Shown piece after piece: positions 51,301 through 59,658 of a stretch of 64,000 nt of DNA (position 1 is the first letter of the stretch; each line of letters opens with the position of its first letter). The position numbers and the translations under genes are program-made. This stretch comes from an uncultured Clostridia bacterium (GTDB lineage: Bacteria; Bacillota; Clostridia; Oscillospirales; Ruminococcaceae), in NCBI GenBank assembly GCA_947389015.1, contig CANDVA010000015.1:1-64000 (forward strand). The letters are read 5' to 3'. The notes beneath the pieces were generated by a model that was not told the origin of the DNA, ran no database searches, and saw nothing but the letters and a program-made list of their open reading frames with translations.

Positions 51301-52335
51301 TTACAGCTCGGCAAAGTACTTGATGGTTCTAACCATCTGAGAGGTGTAGGAGTTCTCGTTATCATACCAAGAAACCACCTGAACCTCGTAGAGGTCGTCG
51401 GAAACCTTGGAAACCATGGTCTGAGTAGCGTCGAACAAAGAACCGTATCTCATACCGATAACGTCGGAAGAAACGATCTGATCCTCGTTGTAGCCGAAGC
51501 TCTCGGAAGCGGCAGCCTTCATAGCGGCGTTGATGCCGTCCTTGGTCACATCAGCACCCTTAACGACAGCGGTAAGGATAGTGGTGGAACCGGTGGTAAC
51601 GGGAACGCGCTGCGCGGAGCCGATGAGCTTGCCGTTCAGCTCGGGGATAACCAGACCGATAGCCTTAGCGGCGCCGGTGGAGTTGGGAACGATATTAGCC
51701 GCACCCGCTCTCGCACGTCTGAGATCGCCCTTTCTGTGCGGACCGTCAAGGATCATCTGATCGCCCGTGTAAGCGTGGATAGTGCTCATGATACCGCTCT
51801 GAATGGGAGCATAATCATTAAGAGCCTTTGCCATGGGAGCCAGACAGTTAGTCGTGCAGGAAGCAGCGGAAATGATCTGATCGTCCTTAGTCAGTGTGTT
51901 TTCGTTTACGGAGAATACGATAGTTTTGAGATCGTTGCCCGCGGGAGCGGAGATAACGACCTTCTTAGCGCCCGCGTTGATGTGAGCCATGCTCTTCTCC
52001 TTGGAGCAGTAGAAGCCCGTGCACTCGAGAACTACGTCAACGCCGAGATCGCCCCAAGGACAATCCTTAGCGTCTTTCTCCGCGTAGATCTTGAGGGTCT
52101 TGCCGTCTACGGTGATGGTGTTAGCCTCGTCGTCCGCGGATACCGTATGAAGATTCTCGCCGATAACGCCGCAGTAGCCCTTCTGCGCGGTATCATACTT
52201 TAAAAGGTTAGCCAGCATAGAGGGCTTTGTCAGATCGTTGATAGCTACTACCTCGTAGCCCTCAGCGCCGAACATCTGTCTGAACGCAAGGCGTCCTATT
52301 CTTCCGAAACCATTGATTGCAACTTTAACTGCCAT
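51301..52335 (-). CDS. gap: Glyceraldehyde-3-phosphate dehydrogenase, type I
   Basis: A 344-aa NAD-dependent glycolytic enzyme. [11 protein letters not shown] starts the Rossmann fold, D34 in AINDLT favours NAD, the catalytic cysteine is C160 in [12 protein letters not shown], and [14 protein letters not shown] contains the active His region. AGGAGG is 9 nt before the ATG at 52335. It is a single-gene unit with promoter, candidate operator and terminator; pgk is not adjacent. Codon choice looks like a highly expressed gene (CTG, AAG, GAC/GAG rich). Confidence 0.97.
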   Translation of the reverse strand: MAVKVAINGFGRIGRLAFRQMFGAEGYEVVAINDLTKPSMLANLLKYDTAQKGYCGVIGENLHTVSADDEANTITVDGKTLKIYAEKDAKDCPWGDLGVDVVLECTGFYCSKEKSMAHINAGAKKVVISAPAGNDLKTIVFSVNENTLTKDDQIISAASCTTNCLAPMAKALNDYAPIQSGIMSTIHAYTGDQMILDGPHRKGDLRRARAGAANIVPNSTGAAKAIGLVIPELNGKLIGSAQRVPVTTGSTTILTAVVKGADVTKDGINAAMKAAASESFGYNEDQIVSSDVIGMRYGSLFDATQTMVSKVSDDLYEVQVVSWYDNENSYTSQMVRTIKYFAEL

Positions 52336-52395
52336 TGGAATCATCCTCCTGAAAGTTATAAATTTTTGGCGACATATCGCATGATAAATCGCGTG

Positions 52396-52443
52396 ATATT
52401 ACCTATCAAGTAATATTATACTAAATTTTAGCAATTTTATCAA
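52396..52443 (-). promoter_or_regulatory. gap promoter with an operator-like inverted repeat
   Basis: On the minus strand TTGATA (52438-52443), 17 bp and TATAAT (52415-52420). ATATTAC-CTATCAA-GTAATAT at 52396-52416 is a perfect 7-bp inverted repeat covering the start site, a good place for a repressor. The leader to the ATG is about 75 nt. Confidence 0.75.
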
Positions 52444-52583
52444 GTGATTTTGCCAAATTTCCCAATATAAGCGTGTAAATTTTCAGACGTTGATTTTGTG
52501 CAACTTTAACAAATCGTACGCTGTTATGCCACTTTATATATGGCTGTATGCTTTTGGGGAATACAACATTTTGACGACGACAG

Positions 52584-53549
52584 TTACTTGAACAGTCCCC
52601 TGAACCACAGCCCGTCCGTATTCCCGACGGCAAACTCACGACCGTTGAGGTACTCCAATCGCCCTGCGCCGGTGGTGAACTCAAATTTCAGCATATACGA
52701 GCAAAGCGCCTGAAATTTTGCTCCGTAGCGCTTGTTGAACGCGTTCTCGCCGTACTTTCCGTCTCCCAGCAGCGGGTGTCCGATATGCGCGAAATGTGCG
52801 CGTATCTGATGTGTCCGCCCCGTCAGCAGGTCGACCTCGACAAGCGACAGCTCTCCCCTGCTCTCGAGCACGCGATACTTCGTCTTTATCGTGAGATAGT
52901 CGGGGCGCGGCTTTTCCGAGATGAGCACCCTGTTCTCCTCGGGTAGCTTTTTCAGATACGCCGTGAGCGTTGCAGAGGACGGCTCGGGTCTGCCGAAAAC
53001 CGCGCACAGATACAGCTTTTTCAGTTCCCTGTCGCGCACCTTTTGATTGAGTACGCGAAGGCTCTCGGCATTCTTGGCGGCAATAACGATACCGCTCGTA
53101 TTGCGATCGATACGGTTGACGAGTGCGGGCGTAAAGCTGTTCTCGCGCTCGGGGGCGAACTCGCCCTTGCGGTACAGATAGCTAAGCACGCGGTTTATCA
53201 GCGTGTCGGTGGTGTTGTCGTTGTCCTCGTGGACGACCAGCCCCGCGGGCTTGTCAACCAACAAGATATTTTCGTCCTCATACACGACGTTTATTTCCGC
53301 GGAAATATCGCGGAAATCCGCTGTTTCCTTGACCGTTTCCTTTGACAGCAGCTCGTCGCTCAGATAAAAGCGGAATACGTCGCCTTCTTTGAGTATCACG
53401 TTAGGCTCGGTCTTTGCGCCGTTCAGCTTGATACGCTTCTTCCGCATAAGCTTGCACACCAGCGGGCTTTTCAGGTTCGGATATGCTTTTGCGAGAAAGC
53501 GGTCGGCGCGCTGCCCCGCGTCGTTTTTTTGTATGGTGAGTTCGGTCAT
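52584..53549 (-). CDS. RluA-family 23S rRNA/tRNA pseudouridine synthase
   Basis: A 321-aa pseudouridine synthase. An S4 RNA-binding domain (about 13-60) precedes the catalytic domain; the catalytic Asp is D148 in NRIDRNTSGI (the usual HRLDxxTSG motif with N for H). LLTGRTHQIRAHFAHIGHPL is the second signature. The RluC or RluD target position cannot be chosen by eye. It lies 75 bp after the MATE gene, possibly in the typA transcript. Confidence 0.92.
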   Translation of the reverse strand: MTELTIQKNDAGQRADRFLAKAYPNLKSPLVCKLMRKKRIKLNGAKTEPNVILKEGDVFRFYLSDELLSKETVKETADFRDISAEINVVYEDENILLVDKPAGLVVHEDNDNTTDTLINRVLSYLYRKGEFAPERENSFTPALVNRIDRNTSGIVIAAKNAESLRVLNQKVRDRELKKLYLCAVFGRPEPSSATLTAYLKKLPEENRVLISEKPRPDYLTIKTKYRVLESRGELSLVEVDLLTGRTHQIRAHFAHIGHPLLGDGKYGENAFNKRYGAKFQALCSYMLKFEFTTGAGRLEYLNGREFAVGNTDGLWFRGLFK

Positions 53550-53624
53550 TATTTCCTCATTTCATTTTGTACCACCGCAGCCGGTGCCGATACGCCTCTT
53601 TACATGTGTGGCAATGACTCCAAA

Positions 53625-55001
53625 TCATTTGGCGCTCTCCTTATTCATCGGGCAAAGCTTTCTTATGTAAACAAAATACATCGCCAGCGAAATGACCGCC
53701 GCGGTAGTCCAGCCTACGGGCCATGATAACCATATCCCCTTAGCTCCGAATACGGGCTTCAGAATAAACGCGAACGCGACGCGCAGTATCAAGTCGCTGA
53801 ACGTCGTCACCATAAACGCCGCCATTCGTCTGCCGCCGCGCAGAACGCCGTCCGCGACGAGCTTGACCGTTACCGCGAGGTAGAACGGCGCGACCGTTAT
53901 CAGGAACTCCTGCCCCGCAGCCGCCGCGACTGCTGTGTTCGCGTTGGTGCTGTCCATGAACAAATAGATAAGACTTTTAGAGAACACCACATAGCACACA
54001 GCGAACGCCGCCGCAATAACGATCGCCGCGACCGCTCCCACGCGGAAACCCTTTCTTACCCTGCCGAACTCCTTGCCGCCGATATTCTGCGCGGTGAAGC
54101 TCGAAACCGAGTTGCCTACCGTCGAGAAGCTGGTTATCGCGAACGTGTTCAGCTTTATCGCCGAGGCGTAGCCTGCGACAACGTCCGTGCCGCAGTCGTT
54201 CACAAGACTTTGTATGAACAGCTGACCCACCGAAACAAAGCTCTGCTGTAAAATACTGGGAACGGACAGCGTGGCGATCTTCCCGAGCATTCTCCACTCG
54301 AACAGACGGAATTTTTCGCTTCCGATATGCGAAACGCGTCGGATAAGCACGATAAACGCGAGCACCGAGCACACGCCCTGACACAGGAACGTCGCCCAAG
54401 CCGTACCCGCAACGCCCATTTTGAACACGACCACAAACAGCAGATCCATTCCGATATTGCCCAGCGACGAGCCTATCAGGAAGTACAGCGGGGTCTTGCT
54501 GTCGCCGAGCGCGGTAAATATTCCCGTACATATGTTGTAGATGAACAGGAATATCAGTCCGAAAACGTAGATGTTGAGATAGGTCTGCGAGTCGGCGAAA
54601 ATTCCTTCGTCCGTGCCGAGGATTCTCAGGAACAGCCCGCTTGTGAAATAGCCGGCGACTGTCAAAATAACCGCGAGCACGCCCGTCGAGATAAGCGAGG
54701 TGTACACGGCGGTCTTCATCTGGCGGAAGTCCTTAGCGCCGAAAAACGTCGAGATCATTACCGAGCAGCCGATGTTCATTCCCGTGCCTATAGCGAGAAA
54801 TATCATGGTTATCGGGTAGGACGCGCCGATTGCCGAAAGCGCATCGTTATTGATACAGCGCCCCGCGATCATGCTGTCGGCGATATTGTACATCTGCTGA
54901 AAAACCACGCTCACTAGCAGCGGAAGTGAGAATTTCAGCAATATCGGCGCGACCGCGCCCTTGGTCATGTCCTTTGTCATTTCCTTTGCCAAACCAATCA
55001 T
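53625..55001 (-). CDS. MATE family efflux transporter
   Basis: A 458-aa membrane protein with twelve predicted helices in two homologous halves, starting near APILLKFSLPLLVSVVFQQM. NIADSMIAGR and the GDSKTPLYF loop are typical of the DinF/NorM-type MATE family, which exports cationic drugs or metabolites with Na+ or H+. The start is uncertain: ATGs at 55001, 54980 and 54968 are all close to AGGGAG or AAAGG stretches, and 55001 is used here. The end of the upstream GNAT gene is 47 bp away. Confidence 0.88.
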   Translation of the reverse strand: MIGLAKEMTKDMTKGAVAPILLKFSLPLLVSVVFQQMYNIADSMIAGRCINNDALSAIGASYPITMIFLAIGTGMNIGCSVMISTFFGAKDFRQMKTAVYTSLISTGVLAVILTVAGYFTSGLFLRILGTDEGIFADSQTYLNIYVFGLIFLFIYNICTGIFTALGDSKTPLYFLIGSSLGNIGMDLLFVVVFKMGVAGTAWATFLCQGVCSVLAFIVLIRRVSHIGSEKFRLFEWRMLGKIATLSVPSILQQSFVSVGQLFIQSLVNDCGTDVVAGYASAIKLNTFAITSFSTVGNSVSSFTAQNIGGKEFGRVRKGFRVGAVAAIVIAAAFAVCYVVFSKSLIYLFMDSTNANTAVAAAAGQEFLITVAPFYLAVTVKLVADGVLRGGRRMAAFMVTTFSDLILRVAFAFILKPVFGAKGIWLSWPVGWTTAAVISLAMYFVYIRKLCPMNKESAK

Positions 55002-55048
55002 CTCCCTGTTTAAAACGCACACGAACATAAGCGCCGTGTGCGTTGATA

Positions 55049-55552
55049 CTAGTGTTTGTTTTGAAAATATTGCGCCGCCGTAAGAGAAAGCCGCACAATA
55101 TGCTTTTCTTCACCAATGACAGAAAATCCCGCGTTCAGATGCAGTCGCAGAGCGGCGGCGCGACTGCTCTCAAACTCATTGTGAACGCTCGACGCGCCAA
55201 GCTCACCGAAAGCCGTTTCAAGCAGCAGATCAAGCGCCTTCGCCGCATAGCCGTTGCCGCGGTAACGGTTCTCAATGACGATTCCCATATCATAAAAATC
55301 ATTATCGCGGTTTCTATAAAGATTTACCTCGCCGATAAATTCACCGTCAAGCTCGATATACGCATAAAATCTCTCGGACGTTCCCGCAATCCAATAGTCG
55401 TACCACGACCGCCACTTCTCCTCGGGGAAATCAATGCAGCCGTTTTCGCTGCCGCAGCCCTTGTTGTAGCGCATTGTATCGGGGTCGGCAAGCAGCTTTT
55501 TGCGATACCGTAACTCGATGTATTCGGGAACGTGCAGACTTATACCGCTCAT
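55049..55552 (-). CDS. GNAT family N-acetyltransferase (RimJ/L-like)
   Basis: A 167-aa acetyltransferase. MGIVIENRYRGNGYAAKALDLLLETAF is split around the R-G-N-G-Y-A loop of motif A, and NAGFSVIGEEK closes the domain. The N-terminal WRSWYDYWIAG region lines the acceptor site. Similar proteins acetylate small molecules or protein N-termini; none is assigned. It starts 11 bp after typA, so it is in that transcript. Confidence 0.87.
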   Translation of the reverse strand: MSGISLHVPEYIELRYRKKLLADPDTMRYNKGCGSENGCIDFPEEKWRSWYDYWIAGTSERFYAYIELDGEFIGEVNLYRNRDNDFYDMGIVIENRYRGNGYAAKALDLLLETAFGELGASSVHNEFESSRAAALRLHLNAGFSVIGEEKHIVRLSLTAAQYFQNKH

Positions 55553-55563
55553 ACCGCCCTCCG

Positions 55564-57399
55564 TCAGCTCTTTTTTTGCTTAGCCTCGGCTTTAAGTCTA
55601 AGGTCGCGCTCGAGAATGGTCTTTCTGATACGAATATTCTTCGGCGTTACCTCTACAAGCTCGTCGTCCTGAATAAACTCGAGGCTCTCTTCAAGGCTCA
55701 TCTGCTTGTACGGAATAAGCTTTAAAGCGTCGTCCGAGCCGCTTGCGCGCGTGTTGGTGAGGTGCTTCTTCTTGCAGACGTTGACGACGATATCCCCCGC
55801 CTTGGGCGAAACGCCGACGATCATCCCCTCGTACACGGGAACGCCCGCGTCGATAAACAGCGTGCCGCGCTCCTGAGCGTTGAACAGCCCGTATGTGACC
55901 GCCGTGCCCGTTTCCCACGCGACAAGCGAGCCGACCGTCCTGCGCGGGATATCGCCGAAATACGGTTTATAGCCCTCGAACACCGCGTTCATAACGCCCT
56001 CGCCCTTTGTATCGGTCATAAACTCGCTCTTGTAACCGAAAAGTCCTCGCGACGGGATAAGGTACTCCAGCCTCGTGCGCGAGCCTACGGGGTGCATACC
56101 TATCATCTCGCCCTTGCGCTGACCCATTTTCTCCATAACCGAGCCTACCGCGCTTTCGGGAACGTCGATAACAAGGCGCTCCACGGGCTCGCACTTCACG
56201 CCGTCAATCTCCTTATAGAGCACTCTCGGCGTGGAAACGGACAGCTCGTAGCCCTCGCGGCGCATGGTCTCAATGAGTATCGACAGGTGCATTTCGCCGC
56301 GTCCCGCGACGTTCACGGCGTCGGTGGTCTCGCTGTCCGAAACGCGGAGCGATACGTCCTTGAGCGTCTCCTTGATAAGGCGCTCGCGTATCTGACGCGA
56401 CGTGACGAACTTGCCCTCGCGTCCCGCGAACGGCGACGAGTTGACGGAGAACGTCATCTCGACCGTCGGCTCGGAGATCTTTACGAACGGCAGCGGCTCG
56501 GGGTTGGAAACGGCGGTTATAGTCTGCCCGATGGTGATGCCCTCGATACCCGAAATGCATACGATGTCGCCTACCGAAGCCGTTTCGCACGGGGTCTTGT
56601 TCAGTCCCTCGAACTGATATAGCGATACGACCTTAGCCTTGAACGGCGCTGCCGTGTTATGGTAGTCGCACACCGTGACCTCTTGGTTCTGCTTTATCAC
56701 GCCGCGCTCGATACGCCCGACGGCTATTCTGCCAACGTAGTCGTTGTAGTCGATAGACGATACCAGAAGCTGGAGATCGCCGTCGGGATCGCCCTCGGGC
56801 GGGTCGATATGCTCAAGTATCTTGTCGAACAGCGGCTTGAAGTCCGTGCCCATATTATCGGGGTCGTAGGACGAACAGCCGAGCCTGCCCGAACAGAAAA
56901 CGACGGGGCTGTCAAGCTGCTCCTCGGTCGCGTCGAGGTCGAGCAGCAGCTCCAGAACCTCGTCCACGACCTCGTGGTTGCGCGCGTCGGGACGGTCGGT
57001 CTTGTTCACGACGACGATTATCTTGTGACCCAGCTCCAGCGCCTTTTGCAGCACGAAACGCGTCTGCGGCATAGTTCCCTCGAAGCTGTCGACCAGCAGA
57101 AGAACGCCGTTTACCATTTTCAGGATACGCTCTACCTCGCCCGAGAAATCCGCGTGACCGGGAGTGTCGACTATATTTATCTTCACGCCGTTGTACATAC
57201 ATGAAGTGTTCTTCGCGAGTATCGTGATACCGCGCTCGCGCTCCAGATCGTTGTTGTCCATAACGCGGTCGGCGACCGCCTGGTTCTCGCGGAACGCTCC
57301 CCCCTGCTTGAGCATTTCGTCGACGAGCGTGGTCTTGCCGTGGTCAACATGGGCTATTATCGCAATGTTCCTTAAATCTTCTCTTTTCAAAAATCTCAC
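55564..57399 (-). CDS. typA: Ribosome-associated GTPase TypA/BipA
   Basis: A 611-aa translational GTPase needed for 50S assembly and stress or cold growth. G-domain motifs are AHVDHGKTT (G1), RGITI (G2), DTPGH (G3) and NKTD (G4); domains II, III/V and the TypA-specific C-terminal domain complete it, ending in a basic AEAKQKKS tail. The open frame reaches a TTG at 57435, but this coincides with the predicted transcription start, so the GTG at 57399 (giving MRFLKREDL) is chosen. TTG 57390 is an alternative. Other TypA proteins begin a few residues before REDxRN. Confidence 0.93.
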   Translation of the reverse strand: MRFLKREDLRNIAIIAHVDHGKTTLVDEMLKQGGAFRENQAVADRVMDNNDLERERGITILAKNTSCMYNGVKINIVDTPGHADFSGEVERILKMVNGVLLLVDSFEGTMPQTRFVLQKALELGHKIIVVVNKTDRPDARNHEVVDEVLELLLDLDATEEQLDSPVVFCSGRLGCSSYDPDNMGTDFKPLFDKILEHIDPPEGDPDGDLQLLVSSIDYNDYVGRIAVGRIERGVIKQNQEVTVCDYHNTAAPFKAKVVSLYQFEGLNKTPCETASVGDIVCISGIEGITIGQTITAVSNPEPLPFVKISEPTVEMTFSVNSSPFAGREGKFVTSRQIRERLIKETLKDVSLRVSDSETTDAVNVAGRGEMHLSILIETMRREGYELSVSTPRVLYKEIDGVKCEPVERLVIDVPESAVGSVMEKMGQRKGEMIGMHPVGSRTRLEYLIPSRGLFGYKSEFMTDTKGEGVMNAVFEGYKPYFGDIPRRTVGSLVAWETGTAVTYGLFNAQERGTLFIDAGVPVYEGMIVGVSPKAGDIVVNVCKKKHLTNTRASGSDDALKLIPYKQMSLEESLEFIQDDELVEVTPKNIRIRKTILERDLRLKAEAKQKKS

Positions 57400-57440
57400 A
57401 CTTTCTTTTGTTCCGAATAATTTATTTTTTGCCAAACCAC

Positions 57441-57469
57441 ATTATACTACAAATATCGCTCAACTACAA
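57441..57469 (-). promoter_or_regulatory. Probable typA promoter
   Basis: On the minus strand TTGTAG (57464-57469), 17 bp and TATAAT (57441-57446). The -10 is perfect and the -35 modest. It places transcription start near 57434. Confidence 0.6.
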
Positions 57470-57480
57470 TACTTATCAGG

Positions 57481-57519
57481 AAAAAACGTGTTTTTAATTG
57501 CGTGAAGCAGAAAAACACG
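57481..57519 (-). terminator. Terminator downstream of the epimerase gene
   Basis: On the minus strand CGTGTTTTT and AAAAACACG pair across a 15-nt loop and are followed by six T. It separates the epimerase gene from typA. Confidence 0.7.
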
Positions 57520-57544
57520 GTTGATATTTGTTAATTATGCACAA

Positions 57545-58441
57545 CTACAAATTATCCGCGATAAACTTCAACAGCGGCTTTCTTACTATCAAATCCCTGC
57601 TGACAGCGTACCACTCATACGACTGACGAAGCCCCTCGTCCAAGGACTTAACCTCGGGCATAAGCCCCGACATTGCCGTAATGTCGAGAGTGTAATCGTA
57701 ATCGTAAAACGGAAAGTAGCTTCGCTGAGGAATATTCCCGTCGACATAAACACATACGGGACGCTTATTGAGAACTCCGTAGCACCGCTTGACCCAGCCG
57801 TTCACGGTAACGCGCTCGGGATTGCCGACGTTGAAAATACGCCGTTCGGGGCGCTTGTCAAGAAGTATCTCCATAAAGCGGCACATATCCTCAATATCAA
57901 AGAATTGAAGCGGAAGTTTTCCGTTCTTGGGAATATAGAACGGCAGATTTTTCTCCGCACACTCGAACGCGAACGCCTCGCGGTACAGATTGTTCATCTT
58001 GCCGTACAGATACGGCGGGCGTATGATATACGCCTCGGGAACGCGCTCCAGCAGAGCCTTTTCGGCGGCTGCCTTGTCCGTGCCGTAATCTCCCCATATC
58101 GAATTCGCGCCGACGGGCATATCCTCGCGGAACGGCTGCGGCAGCGTTTCGGGATATACCGCCGAGGAGCTTATCATCACATAGCTCCCGAAATCCCCAA
58201 GTCCGTCCAGCAAATCGCGGATATCCGCGGCGTTGTACGCGCACACGTCGATCACCGCGTCGAAGCCGCGCCCTCTCAGCGTATCGCCGAGCGCGTGCCT
58301 GTCCGCCTTTATGAGCGTTACCCCGTCCGACTGCGGACGATTGCCGCGGTTGAGGACGTACACCTCGTCTCCCCGCGCCGCGAAATACTCCGCGGTATAG
58401 CGGCTCGCGAACACAGTGCCGCCCGTAACCAGTATCTTCAT
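57545..58441 (-). CDS. NAD-dependent epimerase/dehydratase (extended SDR)
   Basis: A 298-aa extended short-chain dehydrogenase. The nucleotide loop reads TGGTVFASR at about 6-14, a looser GxxGxxG, as in isoflavone-reductase-like and RNA-binding SDRs. The catalytic YxxxK is YGTDK near residue 139 with SSSAVYP before it. IFNVGNPERVTVNGW is a typical late motif. It may act on nucleotide sugars; the exact substrate is unknown. Terminators or gaps flank it, so it may be monocistronic. Confidence 0.83.
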   Translation of the reverse strand: MKILVTGGTVFASRYTAEYFAARGDEVYVLNRGNRPQSDGVTLIKADRHALGDTLRGRGFDAVIDVCAYNAADIRDLLDGLGDFGSYVMISSSAVYPETLPQPFREDMPVGANSIWGDYGTDKAAAEKALLERVPEAYIIRPPYLYGKMNNLYREAFAFECAEKNLPFYIPKNGKLPLQFFDIEDMCRFMEILLDKRPERRIFNVGNPERVTVNGWVKRCYGVLNKRPVCVYVDGNIPQRSYFPFYDYDYTLDITAMSGLMPEVKSLDEGLRQSYEWYAVSRDLIVRKPLLKFIADNL

Positions 58442-58501
58442 CTCTTAATGTCTCCCGTTTATAGTTTTTGTCCGAGGCTTTGTATTTTGCGCATTGTATC
58501 T

Positions 58502-59629
58502 TTAATCCGAAAAATACGAAATGAAACATCTGCGGAGCTTCTTTTCAAGCTTCTTTTTATCCGAATCGCCGATCCGATTGCTGTCCAAATACAAATATTT
58601 CAAATTTTTCAACCCCGTCAAAGGTGTTATATCACCGATTTGATTGTCGTACAGATCCAGATAGGTCAAATCCGTAAGCCCCGACAAGGGCGATATATCG
58701 ACGATCCGATTATAGCTCAGACCCAAAACGTCAAGCTTTGTAAGCCCCGACAAGAGAGTTATATCCTCGATCCGATTTTCGTCCAGACGCAGCAAATTCA
58801 GCTCCGTAAGCCCCGTCAATGGAGTTATATCGACGATCTGATTGCAGTACAAGGACAGCCTTGTCAGATTTGTCAGTCCCGATAATGGCGTTATATCCTC
58901 GATCCGATTGTTGTACAAATTCAATTTGGTCAAATTCGTAAGCCCCGACAACGGCGATATATCGCTTATCCGATTGTTGTCCAGATTCAGCTCTGTCAAA
59001 TTCTTAAGTTCCGACAAGGGCGTTATGTCGCCGATACCGTTGCCCTCCAGATCCAGATAGGTCAAGTTCGTTAGCCCCGACAAAAGCGTTATATCGCCGA
59101 GCCGGTTGTTGCCCAGACCCAGAGAGGTCAGATTTGTAAGCCCCGTTAAAGGCGTTATGTCGCCGTTCCGATTGCCGCCCAAATACAAATGGGTCAGATT
59201 TGTCATTTCCGACAAGGGCGTTATATCGCCAAGCTCAGAGCCCGCAAAATCCAGAATCGTCAGAGCCGTAAGCCCCGACAACGGCGATATATCCTCTATC
59301 CGAGGGCTGTCCAAATGCAGCTCGGTCAGATTCGTAAGCTCCGATAAAGGCGTTATATCGCCGATCTGAGCGTCGAGCAGCCACAAAACGTTAAGTTCGG
59401 TCAGCTGCGCCGTTTGCTTCAGCACGTCGTCCGTTACTTCTTCTCCCGCCAAAGCCAGCTTCGTTGTCGTCGCGATATCATACTCTCTCCCCATTATCGT
59501 CACGGAGCCCATGGAACCGTACAGTTCCGCTTGCTCCGACGCGCCTTGCCGTTCGCTCCTGCCGCACGCCGCAAGCGAGACCGCAAATGCCGCGGTCAGC
59601 ACCGCCGCCGTCAACCTTTTGATGTCCAT
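58502..59629 (-). CDS. Leucine-rich-repeat lipoprotein (internalin-like)
   Basis: A 375-aa surface protein. The signal peptide ends in LAAC with the lipidated Cys at residue 22. A 66-residue linker precedes twelve consecutive 22-residue leucine-rich repeats (residues 89-352) of the pattern L-x-x-L-x-L-x-x-N-x-I-x-D-I-x-P-L-x-x, the bacterial internalin (SDS22-like) type. A basic 23-residue cap (KKKLEKKLRRCF) ends it. Such proteins bind other proteins or glycans at the surface. The almost identical repeats suggest recent expansion. The gene lies 29 bp after ygiQ. Confidence 0.92.
   Translation of the reverse strand: MDIKRLTAAVLTAAFAVSLAACGRSERQGASEQAELYGSMGSVTIMGREYDIATTTKLALAGEEVTDDVLKQTAQLTELNVLWLLDAQIGDITPLSELTNLTELHLDSPRIEDISPLSGLTALTILDFAGSELGDITPLSEMTNLTHLYLGGNRNGDITPLTGLTNLTSLGLGNNRLGDITLLSGLTNLTYLDLEGNGIGDITPLSELKNLTELNLDNNRISDISPLSGLTNLTKLNLYNNRIEDITPLSGLTNLTRLSLYCNQIVDITPLTGLTELNLLRLDENRIEDITLLSGLTKLDVLGLSYNRIVDISPLSGLTDLTYLDLYDNQIGDITPLTGLKNLKYLYLDSNRIGDSDKKKLEKKLRRCFISYFSD
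58574..59365 (-). repeat. Twelve tandem 66-bp repeats within the LRR gene
   Basis: Each 66-bp unit encodes one 22-residue leucine-rich repeat. Shared DNA words such as GGCGTTATATCGCCGA and CCCCGACAA recur every 66 bp on the plus strand. Uniform length without gaps means copy number could change by slippage or recombination in frame. Confidence 0.9.
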
Positions 59630-59658
59630 AATGCTCCTCCCTTGTAAGCCGAACCGCG

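Noticed and set aside
57521-58885. Plus-strand open frame of 454 codons across the epimerase and the LRR array
   Set aside because: It spans two well-supported genes and a gap; its C-terminal pseudo-repeats are the antisense reading of the LRR units.
58574-59365. CRISPR-like array
   Set aside because: The 66-bp periodicity is continuous coding sequence for leucine-rich repeats; there are no spacers and no cas genes.
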